DNA of 11,607 nt from Acidobacteriota bacterium (GCA_017991275.1 JAGNMH010000087.1:1-11607), one strand, 5' to 3'; positions 1-7,751 are shown, numbered from the stretch's first letter. Notes: generated from the sequence alone by a model not told the origin. A program made the numbers and translations.

Positions 1-66
1 GTTCATGCGCAACGTGTCCATCGCCATTTTCAGATTTTCCCAGATGTCGTTTCGGAAAAGTTTCAT
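1..66 (-). CDS. MacB/FtsX-type ABC transporter permease, N-terminal fragment
   Basis: Only the first 22 codons are present; the gene continues past the left edge. The ATG lies at 66-64, one base after the TAA of the upstream permease (70-68), which suggests translational coupling. The visible residues, MKLFRNDIWENLKMAMDTLR then MN, match the short amphipathic cytoplasmic N-terminus that precedes the first membrane helix in MacB-type permeases. They also parallel the start of the neighbouring permease (an ETIKLAFDAIWSHKLRS-like segment). The family assignment is an inference from this short stretch plus the tandem arrangement. An AGAG-type weak ribosome-binding site lies in the end of the upstream gene. 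The protein's membrane segments and core domain are outside the window. Confidence 0.6.
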   Translation of the reverse strand, partial: MKLFRNDIWENLKMAMDTLRMN

Positions 67-67
67 A

Positions 68-1303
68 TTACTCTGCTCTTAAAGCTTCAATTGGATCCAA
101 CGTTGCCGCTTTGCGCGCAGGCAAAATACCCGACAGCACGCCGATCATGCCGGAAACGCCCACAGCAACAATAACTGCGCTGATTGAAAGGTAGGTTGGG
201 AAGAACACTGCCGTGACGATTCTGCCCGCCACCCAGGCAATGAAGACACCAACCGAACCGCCGATGGCAGACAGAGTAACCGCTTCAATCAGGAATTGGC
301 GCAGTATGTCTTTTGGTCGAGCGCCCAGGCTTTTGCGTATGCCTATTTCCTTGGTTCGTTCGGTAACGCTGACCAGCATGATGTTCATGATGACTATGCC
401 GCCGACGACCAGTGCGATGGCCGGAACTGCGATGGCGGTAATAAAAATCGGCCCAAGAATTCGGTCACGCATCCCCATAATCGCGTCGGGCGTGTTAATC
501 CCAAAATTATCTTTCTCGTTGTATTTCAACTGGCGACGCCCGCGCAGCAAAGCGCGTACTTCTTCGACGGTTTCCGTAAATCGGTTGTCGTCTTTGGCGG
601 TGCCGACGAAATACATGCTGCGTTGGCGAACCGCTGGGCCGAAGGTTTTGATGTACGTTCGTAACGGAATGGTAGCGAACACGTCTTGAGGCATGCCAAA
701 AATGGTTCCTTTAGCGGCAGCCACGCCTACTACGCGAAAAGGCAGCCCTCGAACGGAAATTTCCTTGCCGACTGCCGACGTGTTCGGAAACAATTTCGTT
801 GCCACATCGAAGCCGAGCAAAATCACATTCTGGGTCGCGGTGTCTTCGGTCTGCGTAAAATAGCGGCCCTCGCCTATATCCAGATTATCCACTTCTGCAC
901 AATTAGCCGTGGCTCCATCCACCATGACATTTTCGGCGCTTTCGCCACCGAATTTCAGGTTCGACGGAGTTCCCATTGCCTTGGCTCCCAACAGGCCAAC
1001 CTGTACGGCACGCTCTCGCAGATAATCGAATTCGTCGAAGGTTAAATCCTTATTGCGTCGCTGCGCTTCGGCAATGGTGTCGGTGCTTTTCCAATCTTCA
1101 AAGCTAAAGCGGCGTATGCTGAATGATTTGGCCCCAACACCCGCGATTTTTTCGTCAACATATCGGTTGAAGCCTTGAATCAGTGAAACGACGATAACCA
1201 CAGCCGTTACTCCGATAATCATTCCCAACAGAGTCAGCGCAGAGCGCAGTTTGTGCGACCAGATGGCGTCAAAAGCCAGTTTAATTGTTTCTTTGAATTC
1301 CAT
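68..1303 (-). CDS. MacB/FtsX-family ABC transporter permease
   Basis: This is a 411-residue inner-membrane subunit of a MacB-like ABC transporter. The family couples cytoplasmic ATP hydrolysis to conformational changes of a periplasmic core domain; members export macrolides, peptides or lipoproteins, or act as mechanotransmitters. The architecture is typical. A first membrane helix lies around residues 22-44 after the SHKLRSALTLLG motif. A periplasmic MacB-PCD-like domain spans about 46-283 (ILLGFDVATKLFP at 161-173, then VGKEISVRGLPFRVVGV). Three C-terminal helices lie near 287-311, 338-366 and 374-394. The cytoplasmic ERTKEIGIRKSLGAR motif at 315-329 is the FtsX-family signature, and the protein ends PARKAATLDPIEALRAE. 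No strong Shine-Dalgarno precedes the ATG; the nearest GGGAG is about 20 bases away, and the frame is closed by a TAG shortly upstream, so this ATG is the best start. No ATPase is visible. The substrate cannot be told from the sequence. Confidence 0.93.
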   Translation of the reverse strand: MEFKETIKLAFDAIWSHKLRSALTLLGMIIGVTAVVIVVSLIQGFNRYVDEKIAGVGAKSFSIRRFSFEDWKSTDTIAEAQRRNKDLTFDEFDYLRERAVQVGLLGAKAMGTPSNLKFGGESAENVMVDGATANCAEVDNLDIGEGRYFTQTEDTATQNVILLGFDVATKLFPNTSAVGKEISVRGLPFRVVGVAAAKGTIFGMPQDVFATIPLRTYIKTFGPAVRQRSMYFVGTAKDDNRFTETVEEVRALLRGRRQLKYNEKDNFGINTPDAIMGMRDRILGPIFITAIAVPAIALVVGGIVIMNIMLVSVTERTKEIGIRKSLGARPKDILRQFLIEAVTLSAIGGSVGVFIAWVAGRIVTAVFFPTYLSISAVIVAVGVSGMIGVLSGILPARKAATLDPIEALRAE

Positions 1304-1348
1304 ATTAATTGTAAAGACGATGACTCCCTAGGTTAAGGCTACAACTCT

Positions 1349-2842
1349 TTACCGAGGCGTCAGTTTTACATCCGCTGTTACGATAACGGAGTCGCTGCCC
1401 GTGGCGACTCTAAGGTTGGACAGCGAGTAAATGAGTTTCTGTTTTTCGGTTGTGTGAAGGTTGCTGCCTGCGTCCACTTCCATTTTTCGCGGCAGCATAA
1501 TTTCTCGATCAAGCAGTGCGGGGAGTTCTATTTTATTCAACCACCTATCAACTTGCACGATTTCGGTTCGATTGATGCCAATATCTTTTCCTGCGACATT
1601 CAGACTGAAACGCACATTGATCGGAAGCGTGGCGCCGGGCAATGCTCGCAAAATGGCTTTGCCGTTTTCGCTGACAAATTGCAGGGGAACCAATTGATCT
1701 TTGATGGCAAAACTGGTTCGCGGTGATAAACCGTAAGGCACTCCAAATTCACGACCTTTGACTCTGGCATCAATTACTCCTTGCCCGCTGAGCCGCAAAT
1801 TCAGTTTGTCGTCGCTGATGCTTTCAATTTTCAACTCGCTGACGTCCGCCTGGCCTTCGCCGTTTTCGACATCCGTGTAGTTGGTGATTGAAATTCCGGC
1901 ACTGATTTCGTTGGTGCGAATACGTCCCTGCTTCAATTTGAAATTGAGGTCCGGATTCTGCTGACCGGCCAGATTGGCTAACAAAGAACTGATCACACTA
2001 CGACCAAGTTTCAACTGCACATCGCTTTCGCCGGTTAGTCCAGCGCCAAGCTGAGCAATTTCGTTTTCCAGGCTTGCCGCATCTTCGCCGTTTACAACGG
2101 TTTCGGCGGCTGGTTTGTTAACAACGGTCGTTGAATTTACCTGCAAGCCCAGCACGGCGCGTTTGTCCATTACCAGCAACGAAGTCAGCGTCAGTTTCAG
2201 CGGCGCACGATAAGCCGGGGTCAGAATGTCCATTGGCATTTGGTCATTGCCACCATCCCCATTGTTTCCGACACTGAACTGGCTGGCTGGAATTTCCATT
2301 GCTTCGTTCAGTTCCAGTGGCAAATCCAGCGAAGGCAATTCGTCGTTCCAGGTTTCCGGTTTCAGCCATTCGCCAAACATCGTTTTGACCAGCAATCCCG
2401 AAACACCGCCGTTCAGCAATTTTACTTCGGTAATGCGAATCGGCATTCGCATCTTCATACCGTCAGGGCCTTCGCTGATTTGCCCGCTGGCTATTCTTCC
2501 TGAAAGTTGCAGGTTGACCGATTTATATTGAAGTCCGAGTTTGATAAGCGCCGCGCCAGTCGCCAGACGACTTTCAATCGAAGTCAGCTTGACCAGATTG
2601 CCGCTGGCCATTTTGATTTCCAGACCAATGAATTGCTGAGCGGCTTCGATAATCGCGCGATCGCTGACGACGACGACAACGTCAGTTACGCGAAGCGAAT
2701 TCGTTGCCTTCAATTCATCGCGCAACCTCCGAAGTTCGACGATTTGTTGCGGATCGGGCTTCTGCGCCAGCGCTGAAGCCCCCGCCACCGACGCCAACAG
2801 CGCCGCGACCAAGAGCCGTTTTCTAAAAGTGATTTTGCTCAT
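1349..2842 (-). CDS. secreted protein of unknown function with signal peptide
   Basis: This 497-residue protein is not recognised as a named family. I chose the ATG at 2842 rather than the in-frame ATG at 2947 because it places a classical Sec signal peptide at the N-terminus: basic MSKITFRKR, a hydrophobic run at about 10-22, and an ALA|Q signal peptidase I site at 24-27. The longer start would bury this signal 35 residues in. The mature protein has no further membrane segment and no cysteine cluster or catalytic motif I can see. It is rich in alternating hydrophobic/polar beta-strand patterns. Two regions look alike: about 57-118 (VVSDRAIIEAAQQF to LQLSGRI) and about 275-357 (LGRSVISSLLANLA to LRLSGQGVI). 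This hints at a duplicated beta-rich module. A glycine/asparagine linker lies near 192-200. It precedes the permease gene by 45 bases on the same strand, so a shared transcript and an envelope role are possible. Both ideas are inference. Confidence 0.8.
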   Translation of the reverse strand: MSKITFRKRLLVAALLASVAGASALAQKPDPQQIVELRRLRDELKATNSLRVTDVVVVVSDRAIIEAAQQFIGLEIKMASGNLVKLTSIESRLATGAALIKLGLQYKSVNLQLSGRIASGQISEGPDGMKMRMPIRITEVKLLNGGVSGLLVKTMFGEWLKPETWNDELPSLDLPLELNEAMEIPASQFSVGNNGDGGNDQMPMDILTPAYRAPLKLTLTSLLVMDKRAVLGLQVNSTTVVNKPAAETVVNGEDAASLENEIAQLGAGLTGESDVQLKLGRSVISSLLANLAGQQNPDLNFKLKQGRIRTNEISAGISITNYTDVENGEGQADVSELKIESISDDKLNLRLSGQGVIDARVKGREFGVPYGLSPRTSFAIKDQLVPLQFVSENGKAILRALPGATLPINVRFSLNVAGKDIGINRTEIVQVDRWLNKIELPALLDREIMLPRKMEVDAGSNLHTTEKQKLIYSLSNLRVATGSDSVIVTADVKLTPR

Positions 2843-2882
2843 AACGTTCGGACGGAAAAGACAGTGTTGAGAAGGCCAGCGA

Positions 2883-2888
2883 ATTATA
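2883..2888 (-). promoter_or_regulatory. TATAAT -10 box for the secreted-protein gene
   Basis: A perfect TATAAT reads on the minus strand in the 126-base gap between the secreted-protein gene and the divergent nagA-like gene. It would start transcription near 2876, giving a leader of about 34 bases before the ATG at 2842. The matching -35 is poor: TTCACG at 2913-2908 with a 19-base spacer. The promoter also supports 2842 as the start, because the alternative ATG at 2947 would lie upstream of it. No convincing plus-strand promoter for the nagA-like gene was found here. Confidence 0.35.
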
Positions 2889-2968
2889 ACCCTAATGGCT
2901 ACTGCGGCGTGAATGGCGTGTGCTAAAGTTCGCACTCCTTTCCACATCGAGAAAGAAAATCATTCAAA

Positions 2969-4138
2969 ATGAAAATCAGAGCGCGCATAGGAACAAACTC
3001 AAAGGCCGCTGACCTGTCAGTTGACGACGGGCGAATCGCTGCTTTGACCGCCGCCGATCTTTCGCAGGGTTGTGATCTTGGCGATGGGCAATTGCGGCTG
3101 GCGGCTGGCTTCATTGATCTGCAACTGAATGGTTACGGCGGAATTGATTTCAACGACGTCACGACGACAACGGAGCAAATTGCCGAGTTGACTCGCCGAG
3201 TGTGGCAAACCGGACTTACCGCGTTGTGCCCAACCGTCATCACCGAATCCGCCGAACACATTTCAAAATGCCTTGGAAACATTGTTCGCGCGGCGGAAGA
3301 ATCGTCGGATTTTGCTAGAGCCTTTATCGGAATTCACCTGGAAGGCCCGTTTATTTCGCCCGAAGATGGCCCGCGCGGAGCGCACCCTCGCCAGCACGTG
3401 TGTCCGCCCAGTTGGGACAAGTTCCAGCGTTGGCAGGATACGGCGGGCGGGCAAATTCGTTTGCTGACCATCTCACCCGAATGGCCGGAAAGCCTGGAAT
3501 TCATCGAACGCGTAGCGGCTTCCGGCGTCATAGTCGCCATCGGTCATACGGCGGCCACTCCGCTGCAAATTGCCGACGCAGCCCGCGCCGGAGCCAGAAT
3601 GTCCACGCATTTGGGCAACGGTTCGCATGCGAAAATTGATCGCCATCCGAACTACATCTGGGAGCAACTGGCCAACGACGATTTGTGGGCCAGTTTCATT
3701 GTGGATGGGCATCATTTGCCGCCATCGGTGGTTAAATGTTTTTTGCGAAGCAAGGGCTTGAGCCGCAGCCTGCTGGTGACCGACGCCATCGCCGCCGCCG
3801 GTTGTCCACCGGGCAGATATAAACTCGGCAACGTCGAAGCCGAAGTCACGGAATCAGGCCGCGTCTGTTTGCCGGGCACGCCTTATCTGGCAGGTTCGGC
3901 GTTGGAAATGCACGACGCAATTGGAAAGACTGTCGAATTTTCCGATGCGACATTGGATGAAGCTCTGCGAATGGCTTCGGCAAATCCGGCGGAGCTTTTC
4001 GGTTTAAGCAACCGGGGGAAGCTTGAAGTCGGCCATCAAGCCGATCTGGTTTTGTTCGACTGGCAGGAAGAGTCGAACAATATGGAAATCGTCGCCACAA
4101 TTGTCGGCGGTAAAATCGTTTATCGAAATGGAAGGTAA
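2969..4138 (+). CDS. nagA: N-acetylglucosamine-6-phosphate deacetylase (NagA-like amidohydrolase)
   Basis: This 389-residue cytoplasmic metal-dependent amidohydrolase is predicted to remove acetate from GlcNAc-6-phosphate, giving glucosamine-6-phosphate for amino-sugar catabolism or cell-wall recycling. Seen in the sequence: [11 protein letters not shown] at 48-58, where Q and N replace the usual metal-binding HxH, as in E. coli NagA; HLEGPF at 123-128 with metal ligand E125; IGHTAA with H193; STHLGNG with H214; DGHHLP with H248; and LLVTDAI with the catalytic D272. The C-terminal LAGSALEM (308-315) and [10 protein letters not shown] (356-365) complete the family pattern. Length is normal. 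The loop after H214 reads GNGSH rather than the common FNAM or YNAM, and is followed by a [13 protein letters not shown] segment, so this is a divergent branch whose substrate may differ. A GAGAAAGAAA stretch lies about 10 bases before the ATG. No nagB, nagC or sugar transporter is nearby. Confidence 0.88.
   Translation: MKIRARIGTNSKAADLSVDDGRIAALTAADLSQGCDLGDGQLRLAAGFIDLQLNGYGGIDFNDVTTTTEQIAELTRRVWQTGLTALCPTVITESAEHISKCLGNIVRAAEESSDFARAFIGIHLEGPFISPEDGPRGAHPRQHVCPPSWDKFQRWQDTAGGQIRLLTISPEWPESLEFIERVAASGVIVAIGHTAATPLQIADAARAGARMSTHLGNGSHAKIDRHPNYIWEQLANDDLWASFIVDGHHLPPSVVKCFLRSKGLSRSLLVTDAIAAAGCPPGRYKLGNVEAEVTESGRVCLPGTPYLAGSALEMHDAIGKTVEFSDATLDEALRMASANPAELFGLSNRGKLEVGHQADLVLFDWQEESNNMEIVATIVGGKIVYRNGR
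4130..4135 (+). promoter_or_regulatory. Shine-Dalgarno sequence deciding a TTG start
   Basis: GGAAGG lies within the last codons of the nagA-like gene, with exactly eight bases between it and the TTG at 4144. The first in-frame ATG (4165) has no comparable site at the right distance. This favours TTG as the initiation codon of the pseudouridine synthase and implies it is translated from the same message as the upstream gene. Confidence 0.55.
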
Positions 4139-4143
4139 TTATT

Positions 4144-4884
4144 TTGTCTACGCCAGATGAACCGATGCGATTGTCGAAATTGATGGCTCAGCGAGGAATC
4201 TGTTCTCGCCGTGAAGCGGATGTTTTTATTGAGCAAGGTCTGGTGATTGTTGACGGCGAAATCATAAGCCAGCTCGGCACAAAAGTTTTACCCAACGTTG
4301 AAATCAAGCTTGCCCGCCGGGCCAGCCAACAGCAAAGCAGGCTTGCCACGATAATTCTGCACAAACCCATCGGGTACGTTTCCGCCCAACCTGAAGACAA
4401 CTATCAACCAGCAATTAAATTGATTACCCGCGAAAATCAGTTTGGCGAATCCAGGATGAAGCTGTTTCCCGAACACATGAAAGGTCTGGCCGCTGCCGGG
4501 CGGCTGGACATTGATTCGCAAGGGTTGCTGTTGTTCACACAGGATGGGCGCATCGCCAAAAAAATCATCGGCGACAATGGCAGGATCGAAAAAGAATACA
4601 TTGTCCGTGTTGAAGGCTTGCTGCCTGAAAACAGGCTGCAACTTTTGCGACATGGTCTGGAATTGGACGGCAAACCGCTGAAACCCGCCAAAGTCGAATG
4701 GATCAACGAAGACCAACTTCGCTTCGTTTTGACCGAAGGCAAGAAACGGCAGATTCGTCGTATGTGCGAAATGGTCGGACTGAGAATTACCGGTTTGAAG
4801 CGGGTGCGAATCGGCAAGATCAAGCTTGGGCATTTGCCCGAAGGCAAGTGGCGTTTTCTGGAGCCGGGCGAGAGCGTGGATTGA
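4144..4884 (+). CDS. RsuA/RluB/RluF-family rRNA pseudouridine synthase
   Basis: This 246-residue enzyme is predicted to isomerise a specific uridine in ribosomal RNA to pseudouridine. An N-terminal S4 RNA-binding domain covers about residues 8-55 ([19 protein letters not shown] at 8-26). The catalytic domain follows: [11 protein letters not shown] at 72-82, [17 protein letters not shown] at 119-135 with the catalytic Asp at D122, [10 protein letters not shown] at 149-158, and [15 protein letters not shown] at 199-213. The SRREAD...IEQG stretch, the EKEY motif and the basic IRRMCE segment look closest to RluF among E. coli relatives, whose target is 23S rRNA U2604. I do not assign the target on that basis. 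RluF's long basic C-terminal tail is absent; the protein ends soon after the core fold. It starts five bases after the nagA-like stop, suggesting one operon, and ends four bases from the converging iron-sulfur subunit gene. An alternative start is ATG at 4165. Confidence 0.9.
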   Translation: MSTPDEPMRLSKLMAQRGICSRREADVFIEQGLVIVDGEIISQLGTKVLPNVEIKLARRASQQQSRLATIILHKPIGYVSAQPEDNYQPAIKLITRENQFGESRMKLFPEHMKGLAAAGRLDIDSQGLLLFTQDGRIAKKIIGDNGRIEKEYIVRVEGLLPENRLQLLRHGLELDGKPLKPAKVEWINEDQLRFVLTEGKKRQIRRMCEMVGLRITGLKRVRIGKIKLGHLPEGKWRFLEPGESVD

Positions 4885-4888
4885 ATGC

Positions 4889-5359
4889 TCATTGGCGCTG
4901 AACTGCTTTCAGAACCGAATCAAAAATTTTCATATAGCCAGTGCAACGGCATAAATTTCCGGCCAGGCCGTTGCGAATGTCTTCTTCGGTTGGTTGTGGG
5001 TTTCTTTCCAGCAAACTGACCGCCGCCAAAACCATTCCCGGAGTGCAAATTCCACATTGAGCGCCTCCGCATTCGATAAAAGATTGTTGGACGGCATGAA
5101 GCTGTTCACCATTGGCAACGCCTTCAATGGTGGTGATGTTCGCACCGGCAGTTTGTGCCACAGGAATCAGACAACTGTTGACCAACTCACCGTCAATCAT
5201 CACCGAACAAGCCCCGCATTCGCCTTCGCCACACCCTTCTTTGGTTCCGGTCAGTTGCAGTTCTTCGCGCAACACATCCAGCAGCCGAGCCATTGGCCAG
5301 GCGTGAACAGTTTTGCTTTGACCATTGACAGTAAAATTCAACGTAGCTTTTTCAGCCAT
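4889..5359 (-). CDS. [2Fe-2S] small subunit of a molybdenum hydroxylase (xanthine dehydrogenase family)
   Basis: This 156-residue electron-transfer subunit carries two [2Fe-2S] clusters. The N-terminal plant-ferredoxin-like domain has C43, C48, C51 and C63 in the pattern EGCGEGECGACSVMIDG followed by NSC. The C-terminal four-helix domain has C102, C105, C137 and C139 in QCGICTPGM and NLCRCTGY. All eight ligands are present and the length is normal for the family. There is no Tat signal, so the enzyme should be cytoplasmic. Its ATG overlaps the end of the large-subunit gene by eight bases (ATGGCTGA), and a strong GGGAGG lies five bases upstream. Coupled, roughly equal synthesis of the two subunits is therefore likely. 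The subunit passes electrons from the molybdenum site to an acceptor; the usual FAD subunit is not encoded next to it. Confidence 0.95.
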   Translation of the reverse strand: MAEKATLNFTVNGQSKTVHAWPMARLLDVLREELQLTGTKEGCGEGECGACSVMIDGELVNSCLIPVAQTAGANITTIEGVANGEQLHAVQQSFIECGGAQCGICTPGMVLAAVSLLERNPQPTEEDIRNGLAGNLCRCTGYMKIFDSVLKAVQRQ

Positions 5360-7589
5360 TCGCGCCTCCCGCTGCCATAGCTTTCATCAAAGTTTCAGGC
5401 ATCAAAGGAATTCGGTTTGCAGCAAAGCCTATGGCATCTTCGATGGCGTTCAGAATTGCCGGAGCTGGCCCGTCCATAGGCAATTCGCCAATGCCCTTCG
5501 CGCCAGACGGACCGTAAGCGTAAGGCAGCTCCTCAAAGTAGACGCGAATCGGCGGTAAGTCCGCCGAAGTTGGCATGATGTAATTCGTCATCTGGTTGTT
5601 GATCATTCGCCCATCACGCCAGACTACGTTTTCGTAAAGCGCGTAACCTATGGCCTGGGCCACTCCGCCCTCGATTTGACCGGCAGCCAGAACCGGGTGA
5701 ATGACTTTGCCGACTTCCTGCAAGGCTACAAAATCGTCTATGCGAGTTTCGTAAGTTGTCAGGTCAACGGTGACTTCGGCGACGTAAACCGCCCAGGTGT
5801 AAGCGCCGTAAGCTTCGCCCTGATACTTTTCGTCGTCCCAATGAACGCCCGGCGGTGGTTCGTACTTGCTGAAGGATTTCAACTCGCCATGCTCGGCCAG
5901 ATAAGCGCGACAGGCTGCGGCGAATTCTTCAGCCGAATAGCTTTCGCCCAGCAAGCCGTTGCCGGTCAGGGTTTGCCTCAAACCAAGCGCAGCGGATTCA
6001 ACCAGTTTGCCGACAATCATTGTCGTGCGCGAAGCCACCGTCGGCCCGCTGTTCGGCACGTTGGCCGTATCCGGCTGAGCGATTTCAATCATCTCGGCGT
6101 CAATGCCCAAAGCCTGAGCCGCAATCTGCGAAAAGATTGTGTAAGTTCCCTGCCCAATTTCTGTGTTTGAAGTCAGCACTCGAACGCCGCCAGTTGGCGT
6201 GGCTTCAATGCCGACAACCGAGGCCAAATAAACTTCGCCTGAACCAGTGAACCCCGCGCCGTGCATAAACGTGGCAAAGCCAATGCCTTTCCTTTCGGAC
6301 GTTGAACCGGCGTTGAATTCGGCAAAGCGCGTTTTCTTTTTCTGGTAATTGCTCAAGGTCAGTGCGCGGGTCAGCAAAGCGTTCAGGTCAATCTGTTCGT
6401 TGATGACCTGTCCGGTTGAAGTCGCCTCGCCCGGTTTCAGGAAATTGCGACGGCGCAATTCTTCAGGCGTCAAGCCGACGGTTTGCGCGACTTTGTTCAG
6501 GTGACGCTCCATCGCAAAGATGCTTTGCGGAGCGCCGAAGCCGCGAAAGGCTCCGTGCGGCGGGTGGTTGGTGGCGACGGCTCGGCTGCGAACTCGCACG
6601 GCTGGCCAGTTGTAGGGGCCAGCCGCGTGAATGGTTCCCCGCGACAACACCACTGAAGACAAAGTCGCGTAAGCTCCGCCGTCAATCACAAAATCAATTT
6701 CCGTCGCCAGCAGTTTGCCGTTTTGGCCGACTGCTGTGCGAATGCGAGTTTGAGAAGGATGCCGCTTTGTCGTTGCGGCCATGTCTTCTGCACGGTCGTA
6801 AATCATCTTGACGGGTTTGCCAGCTTTCCACGCCAACAGTGCGGCGTGTCCGGCGATGATTGACGGATATTCTTCTTTGCCGCCGAAGCCTCCGCCGGTT
6901 GCTGCCTGCACAATGCGAATCTTTTCCGGCGGCAAATCAAACAGCTTTATCAAAGCTTTGTGAATGTAATACGGGCATTGCATAGAACCCCAAACGGTCA
7001 CGCCTTCCACCGGATTGGCGATGGCGATCATCCCGTTGGGTTCGATGTAAAGCTGTTCCTGAGCGCCGGTTTCGTATTCGCCTTCGACGATGAAATCGGC
7101 TTTTGCCCACTCCGAGTCAACGTCGCCTTTTTCGATCAGAAACTTTTTGAAGGTGTTGTCTTCGCCCCAGATGACTTCAGTTTTATTGAGTGAATCTTCA
7201 ATGGTGAAGATGGCGGGTAGCGGTTCAATGTCGAATGTGACGGCGCGCCTAGCTTCTTCCAACAGATATTTGTCCGTGTGAGCCAGCAACAGAATCGGCT
7301 CTTCAGGGTGATTGACGAGTTCGTCGGCCAGATAAGGCTGATCTTCCAGTATCAGCGCCACGCAGTTTGCGCCAGGAATATCTTTGGCGGTAACGACGAT
7401 AAATTCGTGCCAGGGAATGCCTTCGCCAAACTGGATACCGCGAATACGTCCGCGAGCAATCGGCGACCGCACCGTCACGCCGTGCAGCATCCCAGAGAAA
7501 GTCAGATCATCAACATAACGGGCACGACCAGTGACTTTATCCGCCCCTTCTTTGCGTAAAATTGGTTGACCGATAATTTCCAAATGCAT
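5352..7589 (-). CDS. molybdopterin-binding large subunit, xanthine dehydrogenase/aldehyde oxidase family
   Basis: This 745-residue catalytic subunit of a molybdenum hydroxylase binds the molybdopterin cofactor and hydroxylates a heterocycle or aldehyde with oxygen from water. An N-terminal ald_Xan_dh_C-like domain (about 10-130) begins with GQPILRKEGADKVTGRARY. Cofactor-binding motifs follow: GGGFGGKEEYP at 232-242 (E239 aligns with the substrate-contacting Glu of xanthine dehydrogenase), GAFRGFGAPQS at 347-357 (R349 matches its conserved Arg), TEIGQGTYTIFSQIA at 476-490, and GAKGIGELPM at 696-705 with the catalytic Glu E702. Length is normal. No Tat signal is seen. The conserved Arg and Glu are compatible with purine oxidation, but the physiological substrate is uncertain. 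The start has only a weak ribosome-binding site; a TATACT box lies about 70 bases upstream. The next gene downstream is the iron-sulfur subunit, and no cofactor-maturation gene (XdhC/CoxI type) is near. Confidence 0.93.
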   Translation of the reverse strand: MHLEIIGQPILRKEGADKVTGRARYVDDLTFSGMLHGVTVRSPIARGRIRGIQFGEGIPWHEFIVVTAKDIPGANCVALILEDQPYLADELVNHPEEPILLLAHTDKYLLEEARRAVTFDIEPLPAIFTIEDSLNKTEVIWGEDNTFKKFLIEKGDVDSEWAKADFIVEGEYETGAQEQLYIEPNGMIAIANPVEGVTVWGSMQCPYYIHKALIKLFDLPPEKIRIVQAATGGGFGGKEEYPSIIAGHAALLAWKAGKPVKMIYDRAEDMAATTKRHPSQTRIRTAVGQNGKLLATEIDFVIDGGAYATLSSVVLSRGTIHAAGPYNWPAVRVRSRAVATNHPPHGAFRGFGAPQSIFAMERHLNKVAQTVGLTPEELRRRNFLKPGEATSTGQVINEQIDLNALLTRALTLSNYQKKKTRFAEFNAGSTSERKGIGFATFMHGAGFTGSGEVYLASVVGIEATPTGGVRVLTSNTEIGQGTYTIFSQIAAQALGIDAEMIEIAQPDTANVPNSGPTVASRTTMIVGKLVESAALGLRQTLTGNGLLGESYSAEEFAAACRAYLAEHGELKSFSKYEPPPGVHWDDEKYQGEAYGAYTWAVYVAEVTVDLTTYETRIDDFVALQEVGKVIHPVLAAGQIEGGVAQAIGYALYENVVWRDGRMINNQMTNYIMPTSADLPPIRVYFEELPYAYGPSGAKGIGELPMDGPAPAILNAIEDAIGFAANRIPLMPETLMKAMAAGGANG
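5365..5370 (-). promoter_or_regulatory. strong Shine-Dalgarno of the iron-sulfur subunit gene
   Basis: GGGAGG on the minus strand ends five bases before the ATG at 5359 and sits inside the last codons of the large-subunit gene. It is the clearest ribosome-binding site seen in the window; most other genes here have weak ones. It supports the start at 5359 despite the eight-base overlap. Confidence 0.7.
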
Positions 7590-7616
7590 AACTTTTGTGG
7601 CTTAACGTGTAAGCTC

Positions 7617-7634
7617 TGACCGTGACTGTGACGG
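7617..7634. repeat. triple tandem TGACNG hexamer in a divergent promoter region
   Basis: Three contiguous hexamers, TGACCG, TGACTG and TGACGG, lie between the proposed minus-strand promoter (7658-7663) and the start of the molybdenum hydroxylase operon (7589). Their position just downstream of the probable transcription start is where a repressor could bind. A regulatory role is inference; a chance repeat cannot be excluded. Confidence 0.4.
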
Positions 7635-7657
7635 CAAGATTTTTCAGAATCGTGCTC

Positions 7658-7663
7658 AGTATA
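7658..7663 (-). promoter_or_regulatory. TATACT -10 box for the molybdenum hydroxylase operon
   Basis: TATACT reads on the minus strand about 70 bases before the ATG at 7589, predicting a leader of roughly 60 bases. The -35 at the expected distance is poor and T-rich (around 7681-7687); a TTGTCA is nearby but only nine bases away. An activator may be needed. Confidence 0.3.
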
Positions 7664-7722
7664 GCCGAGGGGTGACAATGGAAAAGCAGCTCTTTTTGCG
7701 TCTGGAAATATTTTTTCGGGGA

Positions 7723-7751
7723 TGGCCAAATCAAATTCGTGAAGCTATACT
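7723..7751 (+). promoter_or_regulatory. candidate promoter of the glycosyltransferase-permease operon
   Basis: A TATACT -10 box at 7746-7751 is preceded, with a 17-base spacer, by TGGCCA at 7723-7728, a four-of-six match to the sigma-70 -35 consensus. Transcription from it would leave a leader of about 100 bases before the ATG at 7859. I see no strong hairpin in that leader. Confidence 0.35.

Noticed and set aside
2843..2947. N-terminal extension of the secreted protein from an ATG at 2947
   Set aside because: It would place 35 residues ahead of a textbook signal peptide and run through a perfect TATAAT promoter box; the internal ATG at 2842 explains both.
4288..4833. 181-codon open frame opposite the pseudouridine synthase
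   Set aside because: It is antisense to a gene with complete family motifs, and its own translation shows no recognisable domain.
5676..6170. 164-codon open frame opposite the large molybdenum subunit
   Set aside because: Long antisense frames are common opposite this kind of coding sequence; there is no motif and no upstream signal.
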